DNA of 22,929 nucleotides from an uncultured Clostridia bacterium (GCA_937934775.1 CALGYL010000344.1:1-22929); one strand, 5' to 3'. Shown: positions 7,262 to 14,586, counted from the stretch's first letter. Notes: a model not told the origin generated them from the letters alone. Made by a program: numbers and translations.

Positions 7262-8089
7262 GTGGATATTCTACAGTATGATTTCATGCGCAGGGCCTTC
7301 CTTGTGGGGCTTCTTTTGTCGGTGATCGTGCCCTGCGTGGGCGTGGTGGTGGTCTTGAAGCGCCTTTCGATGATCGGCGACGCGCTTAGCCACACCTCGC
7401 TCGCGGGCGTGGCGGCGGGGCTTCTTCTGGGCGTCAACCCCGTCCTGGGCGCGGTGGTGATGACCACCGGCGCCGCGCTGTCCATAGAATTCATTCGAAA
7501 GAAGATGCCCAGGTATCAGGAGATGTCCATCGCCATCATCATGTCGGCGGGCATCGGCCTCGCGGGTGTGCTGTCCGGTTTCGTTTCGGGCGGCGCCAAC
7601 TTCAACAGTTTCCTGTTCGGCAGCATCGTGGCCATTGATGACTTCGAGTTGTGGATGGTGGTGGGCATCAGTTGCCTGGTGATGGCCTGCTTCCTCCTTT
7701 TCTACCGGGAGCTGTTCTTCATCGCGCTGGACGAGCGCGCTGCGCGGCTCGCGGGCGTGCCGGTGGGCGCGGTCAACTTTGCGTTTACCATCCTGACGGC
7801 GGTCACGGTCTCCGTCGCGGCGCGGACCGTGGGCGCGCTGATCGTGTCGTCGATGATGGTGATCCCGGTGGCCTGCGCGATGCGGTTTGCGAAAAGCTAC
7901 CGGCAGACGGTGCTCTACTCGGTGGGCTTCGCGCTCCTGTTCATGTCTATCGGGCTGTTCGCCGCCTTCTATCTGGGGCTGCGCCCCGGCGGAACGGTGG
8001 TGCTTACGGGTGTGATCTGCCTGGTCACACTTTTGATTCTGGGCGGGCGCGGCGCCAAACGGCGCGTAAAAAGCGCCGTGGACGCCTGA
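7262..8089 (+). CDS. znuB: Zinc ABC transporter permease
   Basis: A 275-residue membrane permease of the ABC-3 family (ZnuB/AdcB/TroC type) that forms the zinc channel with ZnuC. Hydrophobic helices occupy most of the chain. Recognisable family parts are VVVVLKRLSMIGDALSHTSL near residue 30, the GVNPVLGA loop, and the LDERAARLAGVPV cytoplasmic loop near residue 155. The GTG start at 7262 is chosen by comparison with the orphaned copy at 6904 and by GGAGGG 10 bases upstream (7247-7252). The start region seems rebuilt after the repeat insertion: ATG has become GTG, and the site upstream is no longer the end of znuC. Expression may therefore no longer be coupled to znuC. Confidence 0.93.
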   Translation: MDILQYDFMRRAFLVGLLLSVIVPCVGVVVVLKRLSMIGDALSHTSLAGVAAGLLLGVNPVLGAVVMTTGAALSIEFIRKKMPRYQEMSIAIIMSAGIGLAGVLSGFVSGGANFNSFLFGSIVAIDDFELWMVVGISCLVMACFLLFYRELFFIALDERAARLAGVPVGAVNFAFTILTAVTVSVAARTVGALIVSSMMVIPVACAMRFAKSYRQTVLYSVGFALLFMSIGLFAAFYLGLRPGGTVVLTGVICLVTLLILGGRGAKRRVKSAVDA

Positions 8090-8109
8090 GGCGCGGGGAG
8101 GTACGGAAG

Positions 8110-8526
8110 ATGACGGAAGAAAAATGGCCGGAAGGCCTGAAGCGGACCCGGCAGCGCGAGCGGGTGCTGGAAGTGCTCGAGGCCGCCGATCAGCCCATGA
8201 ACGCGCAGGATATCGCGCTGAAAATTGAGAACGAGGGCGGCGGCGCCTGGCTCTCCACGGTCTACCGGGCGCTGGAGTCCTTCGTGGAGCACCACATGGC
8301 CGTCAAAATCGCCGTGACGGGCAGCGACACGGCGCTCTACGAGGTGAGCCACGCCGGCCACCGGCACTACGCCGTGTGCGTCGACTGCCACCGCATCATT
8401 CCCATGAGCGGCTGTCCGATGGGCCACTTCGAGCCAGATTTGCCCGAGGACGGCTTTACCGTCACCGGCCACAACCTGGAGGTTTTCGGCCACTGCAAGA
8501 ACTGCCGCAAAAATGGCGGGAACTAA
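8110..8526 (+). CDS. Fur-family metalloregulator (Zur-like)
   Basis: A 138-residue repressor of the Fur family. The N-terminal winged helix (about residues 8-80) includes RTRQRERVLEVLEAADQPMN and the recognition region LSTVYRALESFVE. The C-terminal metal/dimer part has HAGHRHYAVCVDC, with Cys90 and Cys93, and a second pair Cys129 and Cys132 (HCKNC), the usual structural zinc site. ATG 8110 follows GGGGAGG by 8 bases. It is the last gene of znuACB, 20 bases after znuB. This location, plus the palindrome over the operon promoter, argues for a zinc-sensing Zur role. Peroxide (PerR) or iron (Fur) sensing cannot be excluded from sequence alone. Confidence 0.92.
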   Translation: MTEEKWPEGLKRTRQRERVLEVLEAADQPMNAQDIALKIENEGGGAWLSTVYRALESFVEHHMAVKIAVTGSDTALYEVSHAGHRHYAVCVDCHRIIPMSGCPMGHFEPDLPEDGFTVTGHNLEVFGHCKNCRKNGGN

Positions 8527-8593
8527 CAGAATTCCTCGCCGTCAAATCATTCGGTTTCATTGGACCGCGGGCGTGAGAAGTTTTCACGGGCCG

Positions 8594-8622
8594 TTGACAG
8601 GCGGCGTGGAATCGGCTAAAAT
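8594..8622 (+). promoter_or_regulatory. Promoter of the pyridoxamine kinase gene
   Basis: TTGACA (8594-8599), a 17-base spacer and TAAAAT (8617-8622) make a good sigma-A promoter. Transcription would begin near 8629, about 36 bases before the ATG at 8665, so the kinase is a separate unit from the zinc operon. I saw no convincing terminator between 8527 and 8593. Confidence 0.78.
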
Positions 8623-8664
8623 ACTGAAAATCCCACATGCAATGGTGGTATTAAGGAGACGAAC

Positions 8665-9531
8665 ATGCACAAACAGAAACGGGTTGCCGCGATTCACGAT
8701 ATTTCCTGCTTTGGCAAGTGCTCGCTGACGGTGGCGCTGCCGGTGATCTCCGCCACGGGCGCGGAGGTCAGCGCGATTCCGACGGCCGTCCTGTCCACTC
8801 ACACCGGCGGCTTCACCGGCTACACCTTCCGGGACCTGACGGAGGACATTCTGCCCATCGTGCGTCACTGGCAGGGGCTGAACCTGCACTTTGACGCGTT
8901 CTACACCGGCTACCTGGGCTCCTTTGAGCAGATCGGCATCGTGCGGGAGGCCTTTCGGGCGCTGAAATCTCCGGATACGCTTCTGGTGGTCGACCCGGTG
9001 ATGGCCGACAACGGCAAGCTTTACGCCCATTTCCCCAAGGATTTTCCCGAAGGCATGCGGTCGCTCTGCGCCGAGGCCGACGTGATCGTGCCCAACCTGA
9101 CGGAGGCGGCGCTTTTATTGGACGAGCCGTACGTGGAAGGCCCCTACGAGCGCGACTACATCGAAGGCCTGATGCGGCGGCTGTCCAATCTCGGCCCCCG
9201 GCGCGTGGTGCTGACCGGCGTGTGGTTTGATGCGGACAAGCTGGGCGCGGCCTGCTACGACCGGAGCACCGGCGCGTGTGGCGTCAGCCTTGCGCCCCGG
9301 ATCGAGGGTTACTACCACGGCACCGGCGATGTGTTCGCCAGCGTGCTGGTCGGCGCGCTTCTCAATGGCTGCGGCCTGGAGCAGGCGGTGGAACTGGCGG
9401 TCAATTTCACCGCGGCTTCCATCCGGCGCACCCACGACGCCGGTACCGATATCCGCTTCGGCGTCAACTTTGAGGCGGGCCTGCCCGCGCTGGCGGAGGA
9501 GATCAAGCGAACGGCGGGCGTAAACAAATAG
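8665..9531 (+). CDS. pdxK: Pyridoxamine/pyridoxal kinase
   Basis: A 288-residue ribokinase-superfamily enzyme that phosphorylates the 5' hydroxyl of pyridoxamine, pyridoxal or pyridoxine with ATP in vitamin B6 salvage. Family marks include the N-terminal IHDISCFGKCSLTVALPV, THTGGFTGYTF at about 45-55, VVDPVMADNGKLY at 108-120, the VPNLTEA segment at 142-148 and the phosphate/catalytic loop HGTGDVFAS (218-226, catalytic Asp222). The ATG follows TAAGGAG by 6 bases. It has its own promoter and no close partner gene. The distinction between PdxK and PdxY types is not certain, but the pyridoxal-kinase-like assignment is firm. Confidence 0.93.
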   Translation: MHKQKRVAAIHDISCFGKCSLTVALPVISATGAEVSAIPTAVLSTHTGGFTGYTFRDLTEDILPIVRHWQGLNLHFDAFYTGYLGSFEQIGIVREAFRALKSPDTLLVVDPVMADNGKLYAHFPKDFPEGMRSLCAEADVIVPNLTEAALLLDEPYVEGPYERDYIEGLMRRLSNLGPRRVVLTGVWFDADKLGAACYDRSTGACGVSLAPRIEGYYHGTGDVFASVLVGALLNGCGLEQAVELAVNFTAASIRRTHDAGTDIRFGVNFEAGLPALAEEIKRTAGVNK

Positions 9532-9597
9532 CTTCGCTATATTTGCGGCCCAATCCCGCTGCGCGGTCCTGCGCTGCGAGGGAAAGACTGCGCGAGC

Positions 9598-9748
9598 CTG
9601 AAATCCGGCAGGATTTTAGGCGCACGAAGCGCTTCTTCCATCGCATCAAAAAACCATACGGTTTTTTTGATGCTCAGCGTTTGCCCCACCAGTTTCTGTG
9701 AACTGGTGGGGCAAACTTCGATCCCGGCGCGCCTGTCGCCGGGATCGA
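9598..9748. repeat. Hairpin-module cluster between convergent genes (H3-H4-H2-H1)
   Basis: Lying between the convergent kinase and MFS genes, this holds an H3-type inner stem AAATCC/GGATTT (9601-9616). H4 at 9643-9673 pairs GCATCAAAAAACC with GGTTTTTTTGATGC. H2 at 9679-9716 is a perfect 16-base stem (GTTTGCCCCACCAGTT) with loop TCTGTG. H1 at 9718-9748 is a 12-base stem (TCGATCCCGGCG) with a 7-base loop. Module order is the reverse of that in 2650-2852. With their strong stems and the T-run in H4, they may double as bidirectional terminators. Bases 9749-9809 show nothing else. Confidence 0.85.
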
Positions 9749-9809
9749 TTGAGGGGAACGACGGGGGCTGTATACACATCGGGCGGTATTATCGTGTCGG
9801 GCGCGCAAT

Positions 9810-11060
9810 TCACTCCGCCCCGGCGGGATCGGCTTCCGGCTGGACGGCGCAATCGGGGGAGTCGTCGCACCGCCGGGTGCGCAGGTACGCGTACACTGCC
9901 ACCAACATCAGCGCGGCGCCCGAATAGAGGAACCATTTGTCGATGCCGATCAGGTCGCTCAGCGGCCCGGAGAAGATCAGCCCCAGCGGCGAGGCCACGC
10001 TCATCAGGGTCATCAGAAGCGAGAACACCTTGCCCATCTGCTCGGGCGGCACGGTGGACTGAATGTAGGCGTTCAGCGGCACCATCAGGAAGGTGCCGGT
10101 GGCGCCCATCGGGAAACAAAGCGCCGCGAACAACCAGAAGCCTTCCGGCGGCAGCGCGCCCGAGAGCAGGGACGTAAGCCCCAGCGCCCAGATGGAAAGC
10201 GAGATCACCAGGAATTTGCGCTTTGCGCTGCCCCACAGCCCCATGATCAGCGAGGAGACTGTCATGCCCGCGGCAAAGACGAACTCCACCACGCCGTTGT
10301 GCCAGGCGGTGCCCAGGAAGTGGCTTTTGACCAGCAGCGGGTAGAGCGCGCCCAGCGGCATGTACACCAGCGTGGTCAGCACCATCGGCAGCATGATCTG
10401 AACCAGCGGCCGGTTTTTCCGGATCGCACGAAGGCCCTGCGCCATGTCCTGAAACACGCGCGGCTTCTCGGCGCTGGGCGGAAGATCGGGAATTTTCACA
10501 AACAGAAGGGTTCCGATGGCGAACGCCGCGCCCAGAATGTCCACCAGCATGATCGGCGCGATGGGCATCGCGCTCATCAGAAACGCGCCCAGCACCGGCC
10601 CCAGCAGCATGCCGCCGGAGGAGATCAGGTTGCCCCAGCCGCCCGCCTTGACCAGCATCTCCTCAGGCACCAGCGTGGGGATGGCCGCCTGCATCGCCGG
10701 GCTGTGGAAGGTTCCGCCCAGCCCGCGCAAGAGAAGCGCGCCGTAAACGATCCACATCGGCGGCACTTCCATCGCCCAGAAGGCGAGGCCCAGGAGCGCG
10801 CTGGAAACCGCCACCAGTCCGTCCGCCGCCATCATGACGGTTTTGCGGTTGTAGCGGTCGATCACCACGCCCGCGAACGGGCCCAGAAAGATGCCCGGCA
10901 GAAAACCCGCCAGCATCGAAAGCGCCAGCACGTTGCCCGAGGCGTATTTTGTCGTCAGCCACCAGACGATCGAAAACTGCACCGCGGAGGAACCCAGGAT
11001 GGAAAACGCCTGGCCCGCGTAGATGATCGAAAACTGTCTTTTCCAGTTGGTTCCGGCCAT
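9810..11060 (-). CDS. MFS transporter (MefA-like / MFS_3 efflux type)
   Basis: A 416-residue major facilitator with about 12 hydrophobic helices and a short hydrophilic C-terminal tail. Family features include NWKRQFSIIYAGQAFSILGS at the N-terminus, the loop motif GVVIDRYNRKTVMMAADG (residues 65-82, the D-R-x-x-R/K motif A of MFS), and a second-half counterpart near MGLWGSAKRKFLV. The layout resembles macrolide-efflux-like MFS proteins common in Bacillota, many of which have no proven drug substrate, so no resistance should be assumed. ATG 11060 follows AAAGGAG by 6 bases. It is a single-gene unit with its own promoter at 11100-11129, divergent from the His/Cys-rich gene. Confidence 0.9.
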   Translation of the reverse strand: MAGTNWKRQFSIIYAGQAFSILGSSAVQFSIVWWLTTKYASGNVLALSMLAGFLPGIFLGPFAGVVIDRYNRKTVMMAADGLVAVSSALLGLAFWAMEVPPMWIVYGALLLRGLGGTFHSPAMQAAIPTLVPEEMLVKAGGWGNLISSGGMLLGPVLGAFLMSAMPIAPIMLVDILGAAFAIGTLLFVKIPDLPPSAEKPRVFQDMAQGLRAIRKNRPLVQIMLPMVLTTLVYMPLGALYPLLVKSHFLGTAWHNGVVEFVFAAGMTVSSLIMGLWGSAKRKFLVISLSIWALGLTSLLSGALPPEGFWLFAALCFPMGATGTFLMVPLNAYIQSTVPPEQMGKVFSLLMTLMSVASPLGLIFSGPLSDLIGIDKWFLYSGAALMLVAVYAYLRTRRCDDSPDCAVQPEADPAGAE

Positions 11061-11099
11061 GTTGTGCTCCTTTCAGCCTGCGCATGGTCATTTCATGTT

Positions 11100-11129
11100 A
11101 TGATACGTACCCAGGCGGGCGCGGGTCAA
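11100..11129 (-). promoter_or_regulatory. Promoter of the MFS transporter gene
   Basis: On the minus strand TTGACC (11124-11129), an 18-base spacer and TATCAT (11100-11105) lie about 40 bases before the ATG at 11060. This is a reasonable sigma-A match, with a slightly long spacer. Confidence 0.62.
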
Positions 11130-11233
11130 TCGCGCGCGTCCGCCTGCCGAAAAAGTTGACATGCCAGAGCGAAGAAAGGCCCGCGCTCTCAAACTCCTAA
11201 CCTTCGGCGGGGGAGATTGCCCCGCCGTGCGCG

Positions 11234-11261
11234 TTGCAGCGGCGTCCGAATGGTGTATACT
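11234..11261 (+). promoter_or_regulatory. Promoter of the His/Cys-rich protein gene
   Basis: TTGCAG (11234-11239), a 16-base spacer and TATACT (11256-11261) precede the ATG at 11305 by about 44 bases. The perfect TTGACA at 11156-11161 has no -10 partner at the right distance and was not used. Bases 11130-11233 hold no gene that I can support; an open frame from 11161 is in phase with the real gene but has no ribosome binding site. Confidence 0.6.
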
Positions 11262-11304
11262 ATTTCCAGACGCCCTTGGGCGCAAACATTTCGGGAGGAA
11301 CAAC

Positions 11305-12000
11305 ATGGACAATGAACACAGCGGCGGCTGCGGCTGCCAACCCAATGCGGGCGGCCACGACCACGATCATGACACGCACGAAGGGCACGGCCACGCCGGC
11401 GACTGCGGGTGCGGCGCGCAAGATCATGAGGAGAACTGCGGCTGCGGCGCACACGATCACGAGGGCCGCGATCACGATCATCACGGAGACGACTGCGGGT
11501 GCGGACACGCGCACGCGGAGCACCGCCACGGCTGCGGCTGTGGCTGCGAAGATCACGAACACAGCGGGGGCGAGGACGGCCCCGATTATGAAAACGGCCT
11601 GTCCATCGCGGAAAACAATGTGCTGATGGCGCTTTTAGACCGGGGTGGCCTGCCGGTGGCCCAGTTTACGCTGACTTCGTCCCGGGAGGCGGAAGCCTAC
11701 ACCGTGGCGATGGGCCCGGTGTACGTCGCAAACCCCGAGGATTCGCTGGAAGACATCCGGGAGTACGGCGCGCTGTTCTCCGAAATGGAGCACAAGGGCC
11801 TGATTGATCTGGATTACGACTTCCCGCTGCCCGGATACCCCTATCAGGAGTACCATTCCTCCGCGGCCTGGCGTCACTTTGTGGAGACCGCCGCCGAGGC
11901 GAAGGGGCGCGGCTTCACCTTCGATACCCCCAACCTGGAGTTGGGCGGCATCACGCTGACCGAACGGGGGCACGAGGTCGTTGACCGCATGATCGGCTGA
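11305..12000 (+). CDS. His/Cys-rich metal-binding-like protein with a conserved C-terminal domain
   Basis: A 231-residue protein of unknown function. ATG 11305 follows GGGAGG by 6 bases. The first 90 residues contain 19 His and 11 Cys in Gly/Asp-rich sequence, built on repeated CGCG clusters (residues 34-37, 45-48, 64-67, 77-81) alternating with runs such as HDHDHDTH and RDHDHHGDD. Residues about 95-231 are ordinary globular sequence: SIAENNVLMALLDRGGLPVA begins a helical part and LGGITLTERGHEVVDRMIG ends it, perhaps a winged-helix-like fold. There is no signal peptide or membrane segment, so it is probably cytoplasmic. The N-terminus should bind zinc, copper or nickel. A role as a metal store, chaperone or sensor is inferred from composition and from the zinc operon 2.8 kb away. 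I do not recognise the family. Confidence 0.85.
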   Translation: MDNEHSGGCGCQPNAGGHDHDHDTHEGHGHAGDCGCGAQDHEENCGCGAHDHEGRDHDHHGDDCGCGHAHAEHRHGCGCGCEDHEHSGGEDGPDYENGLSIAENNVLMALLDRGGLPVAQFTLTSSREAEAYTVAMGPVYVANPEDSLEDIREYGALFSEMEHKGLIDLDYDFPLPGYPYQEYHSSAAWRHFVETAAEAKGRGFTFDTPNLELGGITLTERGHEVVDRMIG

Positions 12001-12018
12001 TCGCCCGCCAAAACCTGT

Positions 12019-12050
12019 TTCCCCCGCCGAAACCGGCGGGGGAATTGATT
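12019..12050 (+). terminator. Terminator of the His/Cys-rich gene
   Basis: TTCCCCCGCCG (12019-12029) pairs perfectly with CGGCGGGGGAA (12034-12044) around loop AAAC, followed by TTGATTT. It begins 19 bases after the stop codon. The stem is strong but the T-run is interrupted. Confidence 0.75.
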
Positions 12051-12056
12051 TATACC

Positions 12057-12173
12057 GAAAACCCGAAGGTTTCAGACCATCAACAAAGTCTCGTTCTGCT
12101 TCATTCGCTTCCGGCGACCTGTGCGCCGGAAGCGTGTTTCTGCCAACAGTAGCGCACACTGGCGGTAGAAACA
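12057..12173. repeat. H1-H2 hairpin pair, inverted copy of the znuB-side repeat
   Basis: A small hairpin (AAACC, CGAA loop, GGTTT) lies at 12057-12073. H1 at 12106-12134 pairs CGCTTCCGGCG with CGCCGGAAGCG over loop ACCTGTG. H2 at 12135-12173 pairs TGTTTCTGCC with GGTAGAAACA, with one G-T wobble. Bases 12072-12140 are the reverse complement of 7084-7152 with 68 of 69 identical. Confidence 0.88.
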
Positions 12174-12185
12174 GCACCATAAGTC

Positions 12186-12373
12186 ATACTAAAGGAAACC
12201 ATGAATCACTCCAAAGCGCCAAGGGGTTTTCGATGCAGAAAAAGGAGCCGAAGCGAGGCGACCCTTCGGGATACGCCTTCGGCGTGAAATGCAGCGCTAC
12301 GTTGAGCGCAGAGCGACACAGTTCTGCGCGAAAAGAACCAGCGCAACGAGTGATTCATGTTTGGAGTGAGTAT
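12186..12373 (+). repeat. 188-base foldback element, copy 1 (candidate structured RNA or MITE)
   Basis: The element begins with ATACT and ends with AGTAT. Nested stems, outside to inside: CATGAATCACTC with GAGTGATTCATG; GCGC with GCGC; TTTTCG with CGAAAA; GCAGAA with TTCTGC. The apical part (12261-12310) holds small hairpins such as ACGCC-TTC-GGCGT. A second copy at 14587-14747 shares the two flanks (about 54 of 58 and 60 of 63 bases) but has a different, shorter apex. No protein is encoded and no transposase is near. Orientation as RNA is unknown; plus is given because both copies point the same way. Confidence 0.85.
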
Positions 12374-12375
12374 CA

Positions 12376-12482
12376 GTGCGCCGCCCGGAAATCCGTAAGG
12401 ATTTTTGGCGCACGAAGGCTTCTTCCATCGCATCAAAAAACCATACGGGTTTTTTGATGCTCAGAAACCCGAAGGTTTTCTG
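12376..12482. repeat. H3-H4 hairpin modules next to foldback element copy 1
   Basis: H3 at 12376-12413 has outer GTGCGCC/GGCGCAC, inner AAATCC/GGATTT with loop GTAA, and the conserved one-sided bulge GCCCG. H4 at 12430-12460 pairs GCATCAAAAAACC with the T-rich arm ending GATGC over loop ATAC. A further small hairpin follows at 12462-12482 (AAACC, CGAA, GGTTT type). H3 begins only 2 bases after the foldback element. Confidence 0.85.
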
Positions 12483-13114
12483 CTGTTAAGGAAAAACCTG
12501 CGCTTTGCCGGGCGCCGTCTGTTCTGCGCCCAGGTACCGCTTTGCCGCGCGCCGTTGGGCGCTGACTTGAAGGCTTTCTTGGTCCGCCGGGGCTTTACAC
12601 GGCGCGGATCTGGCTTCGCCGCTCTCTTCGGTCCGAGAATGATCCGCCCACCTGCGGGCATCCATGGGGGACGGGGGCGTTTGCGCCGCGGAAGCGTCGG
12701 GGCCTGCCCGGCGCCTGGCGCCGGTTCCGGAGATGTCCAAAACCTCGGCCTCCGGAAAACGGGCTTCCGTGGTCCGCGTTTTTCGGATGAACGGCGCCGC
12801 CTGGGCGGCCAGGGCGGAAACCTCCCCGGAGAAGGCGATTGCCCCGCCCGCCCCGACTTCCCCGGCCTGTGCCCAAACGCGTCCTGATCCTGAAAGCCCC
12901 CGCAGCGTGGATCATTCTGGGGATACTATACCACCCGGATGTTTGAAAACGTCAAAAATCCGGTCAGCGGCGTGTAAAATCATACGGCCGGACGGAAAGA
13001 GGCAGCGGCCAACGCGGCCGGGACGAGTAAAACCGGAAGCATTTCCAGCGCGCATGCCGCCGGAAACGACAAAACCTCTACGGGGATTTTTTGGCAGTCT
13101 GGGCGGCGCGGCGC
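12483..13114. other. Gene-poor stretch with no supportable gene
   Basis: These 632 bases are GC-rich and lie between convergent genes. No open frame has a ribosome binding site plus protein-like sequence. One minus-strand frame between about 12860 and 12660 reads plausibly (for example SGEVSALAAQAAPFIRK and EAEVLDISGTG) but lacks a start, so a decayed gene is possible. A promoter-like pair on the minus strand, TTGACG (12950-12955) and TATAGT (12925-12930) with a 19-base spacer, points into it. An H1-type hairpin lies at 13042-13066 (TTTCCAGCG/CGCCGGAAA, 7-base loop, one mismatch). Confidence 0.6.
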
Positions 13115-14338
13115 TTACGGCGTTTCGCCGCTCTCCATTTCGGCGTCGATTGGGCTTGATAAAAACAGGTCCACAATCAAAGAGGTCGCCGCCTGCATCG
13201 CCAGGTATTCGCTGGAGGGCTTGACCACCAGCTTCGTCCGGCTGAAGATATTTTCCGACAGGCGGCTCCGGATCGTGCGCTCCAGCACCTCGCGCATCAG
13301 CTCGTCGCACTCGGCCAGACTGTCGGTCACCACCACGATGTCGGGGTTCAAAAGGTTGATGAGGCTGACGATGCCGTAGCCCAGGTAGGTGGAGGCTTCG
13401 GTGAACAGCTCGGTGGCCAGCGGATCACCCGCCCGAACGGCGCCTAAAATCTCCCGGTAGCCGGGCGCGCGGCCGTGGAGCGGGTGCTGCGGCCGGCTTT
13501 CCAGCGCCTCGGCCATGCGCTTTTCCAGCGCCAGCGTGGAGGCGTATTTTTCCAGACAGCCGAAGTTTCCGCAGTCACAGCGGGGGCCGTGAACATCCAG
13601 CGACATGTGGCCGAGCTCGCCCGCGCAGCCCAGCGCGCCGCGGATGGGCCGCCCGCCCTCCACAATGCCCGCGCCGACGCCCTGACCGGCCAACACGCAC
13701 ACCATCAGCCGGTAATCCTGACTGTCCCGGTCCCACCACTCCGACATGGCGAAGCACACGCCGTCATGCTCCAGCAGCACCGGGATGCCGAACGCCGCGA
13801 ACAGTTCCTTTTTAATGGAGATGTTCTCCCAGCCGGGGAAGGCGCTCATGAAGGCGATCTTGTCCTCGTCATAGATGACGGGGCCGGGCACGGCCAGCCC
13901 GATGCCCAGCACCTTCCGGCCGTCGCCCTTTTTCAGAAGCTTCTCGATGATGTCCTTCATCAGGGCCATCGCGTCCTCCGGCGTTGCGTTGACGGGGATC
14001 TGCCGCTGTTCATCTGCGTAGATCTCGCCCGCCACATCAAACAGCCCGCCGCGCACATCCTTTCGGGTCAGCCGGATGCCGATGCACAGGTAGTGCTCCA
14101 GGCATAGGGCCAGTCCGATGGACCGGCGGCCCTTTGCGCCGTCGATCAGCCCGACCTCCTTCACCACCCCCGCGTCGATCAGCTGCTGGGTGATGCCGGT
14201 GATGGACGCCTTGGTCAGACCGCTGCGCTTGGCCACCTCCGCCCGGGAACAGATCCCCAGCTTGTGGATCAGCCGCATCACCAGCGACCGGTTGAGTTTT
14301 TGCAGATCATCCTGGTTCTTTCCCTGCTTGCCCTGCAT
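13115..14338 (-). CDS. ROK-family transcriptional regulator (NagC/XylR type)
   Basis: A 407-residue repressor with an N-terminal winged helix (NRSLVMRLIHKLGICSRAEV and KRSGLTKASITGITQQLIDA, about residues 15-60) fused to a ROK sugar-kinase-like domain. The ROK part shows GIGLAVPGPV, AGQGVGAGIVEGG, the ELGHM segment and the zinc-binding signature CDCGNFGCLEKYAS. The presence of the DNA-binding domain argues for a sugar-responsive regulator, not a kinase. I prefer the ATG at 14338, which has AGAGG 9 bases upstream; the ATG at 14347 directly abuts that site. Its promoter (14412-14440) is clear and a palindrome at 14375-14385 may be its operator. No sugar genes adjoin it, so its targets are unknown. 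Confidence 0.92.
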   Translation of the reverse strand: MQGKQGKNQDDLQKLNRSLVMRLIHKLGICSRAEVAKRSGLTKASITGITQQLIDAGVVKEVGLIDGAKGRRSIGLALCLEHYLCIGIRLTRKDVRGGLFDVAGEIYADEQRQIPVNATPEDAMALMKDIIEKLLKKGDGRKVLGIGLAVPGPVIYDEDKIAFMSAFPGWENISIKKELFAAFGIPVLLEHDGVCFAMSEWWDRDSQDYRLMVCVLAGQGVGAGIVEGGRPIRGALGCAGELGHMSLDVHGPRCDCGNFGCLEKYASTLALEKRMAEALESRPQHPLHGRAPGYREILGAVRAGDPLATELFTEASTYLGYGIVSLINLLNPDIVVVTDSLAECDELMREVLERTIRSRLSENIFSRTKLVVKPSSEYLAMQAATSLIVDLFLSSPIDAEMESGETP

Positions 14339-14374
14339 GGTGCTCATCCTCTTGCGCCGAACGCGGACAGAATC

Positions 14375-14385
14375 ATTCGGCGAAT
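14375..14385 (-). promoter_or_regulatory. Candidate operator of the ROK regulator
   Basis: ATTCGGCGAAT is a perfect 11-base palindrome with a one-base centre, flanked by direct repeats of AATCATT. It lies in the leader between the -10 box (14412) and the ATG. Autoregulation is plausible but rests only on position and symmetry. Confidence 0.4.
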
Positions 14386-14411
14386 CATTTCATTGGATTA
14401 ACGCGAAATAA

Positions 14412-14440
14412 AGTATACCATGCCCGGGTTCCTCAGGCAA
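14412..14440 (-). promoter_or_regulatory. Promoter of the ROK regulator gene
   Basis: On the minus strand TTGCCT (14435-14440), a 17-base spacer and TATACT (14412-14417) form a sigma-A promoter, giving a leader of about 67 bases to the ATG at 14338. Confidence 0.78.
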
Positions 14441-14445
14441 CGCTT

Positions 14446-14486
14446 CGTTAAAAAGTTTCAAAGCGCGCCGGGAAAAGCGGCGCGCT
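14446..14486 (-). terminator. Probable terminator of the MarR gene
   Basis: On the minus strand AGCGCGCCG and CGGCGCGCT form a perfect 9-base stem with a 7-base loop, followed by TTTGAAACTTTTT. It is the last structure before the ROK promoter and would stop transcripts coming from the MarR gene and the foldback element. Confidence 0.65.
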
Positions 14487-14503
14487 CAGGGTAGTAAAAA
14501 TCC

Positions 14504-14575
14504 CGCAGATTTTGATGCGAAAGGAAACATCTGCGTGCGCCTGAAATTCTGCCGGATTTCCGGCGGCGCGCGCTG
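14504..14575. repeat. H3-type hairpin module before foldback element copy 2
   Basis: A 7-base stem CGCAGAT/ATCTGCG (14504-14535) precedes an H3 module in reverse orientation: outer GTGCGCC/GGCGCGC and inner GAAATTC/GGATTTC. Both stems keep pairing through a single T-G wobble. H3 again sits close to the foldback element, as at 12376. Confidence 0.75.
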
Positions 14576-14586
14576 CGTTTGGACTT

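Noticed and set aside
9679..9716. H2 hairpins as integron attC sites
   Set aside because: They are perfect stems without the attC core-site sequences and extrahelical bases, and there is no integrase.
11161..11304. N-terminal extension of the His/Cys-rich protein to the ATG at 11161
   Set aside because: The extension crosses the promoter at 11234-11261 and has no ribosome binding site, whereas ATG 11305 has a strong one.
12206..12436. Small protein frames across the foldback elements (minus strand, sharing NHSLRW and FSRRTVSL)
   Set aside because: The similarity follows from the DNA repeat; there is no ribosome binding site and the changes between copies keep base pairing rather than protein sequence.
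12595..12915. 107-codon minus-strand frame starting ATG at 12915 behind a promoter-like pair
   Set aside because: The sequence is Arg/Gly-rich and unlike a folded protein, and there is no ribosome binding site; kept only as part of the gene-poor stretch.
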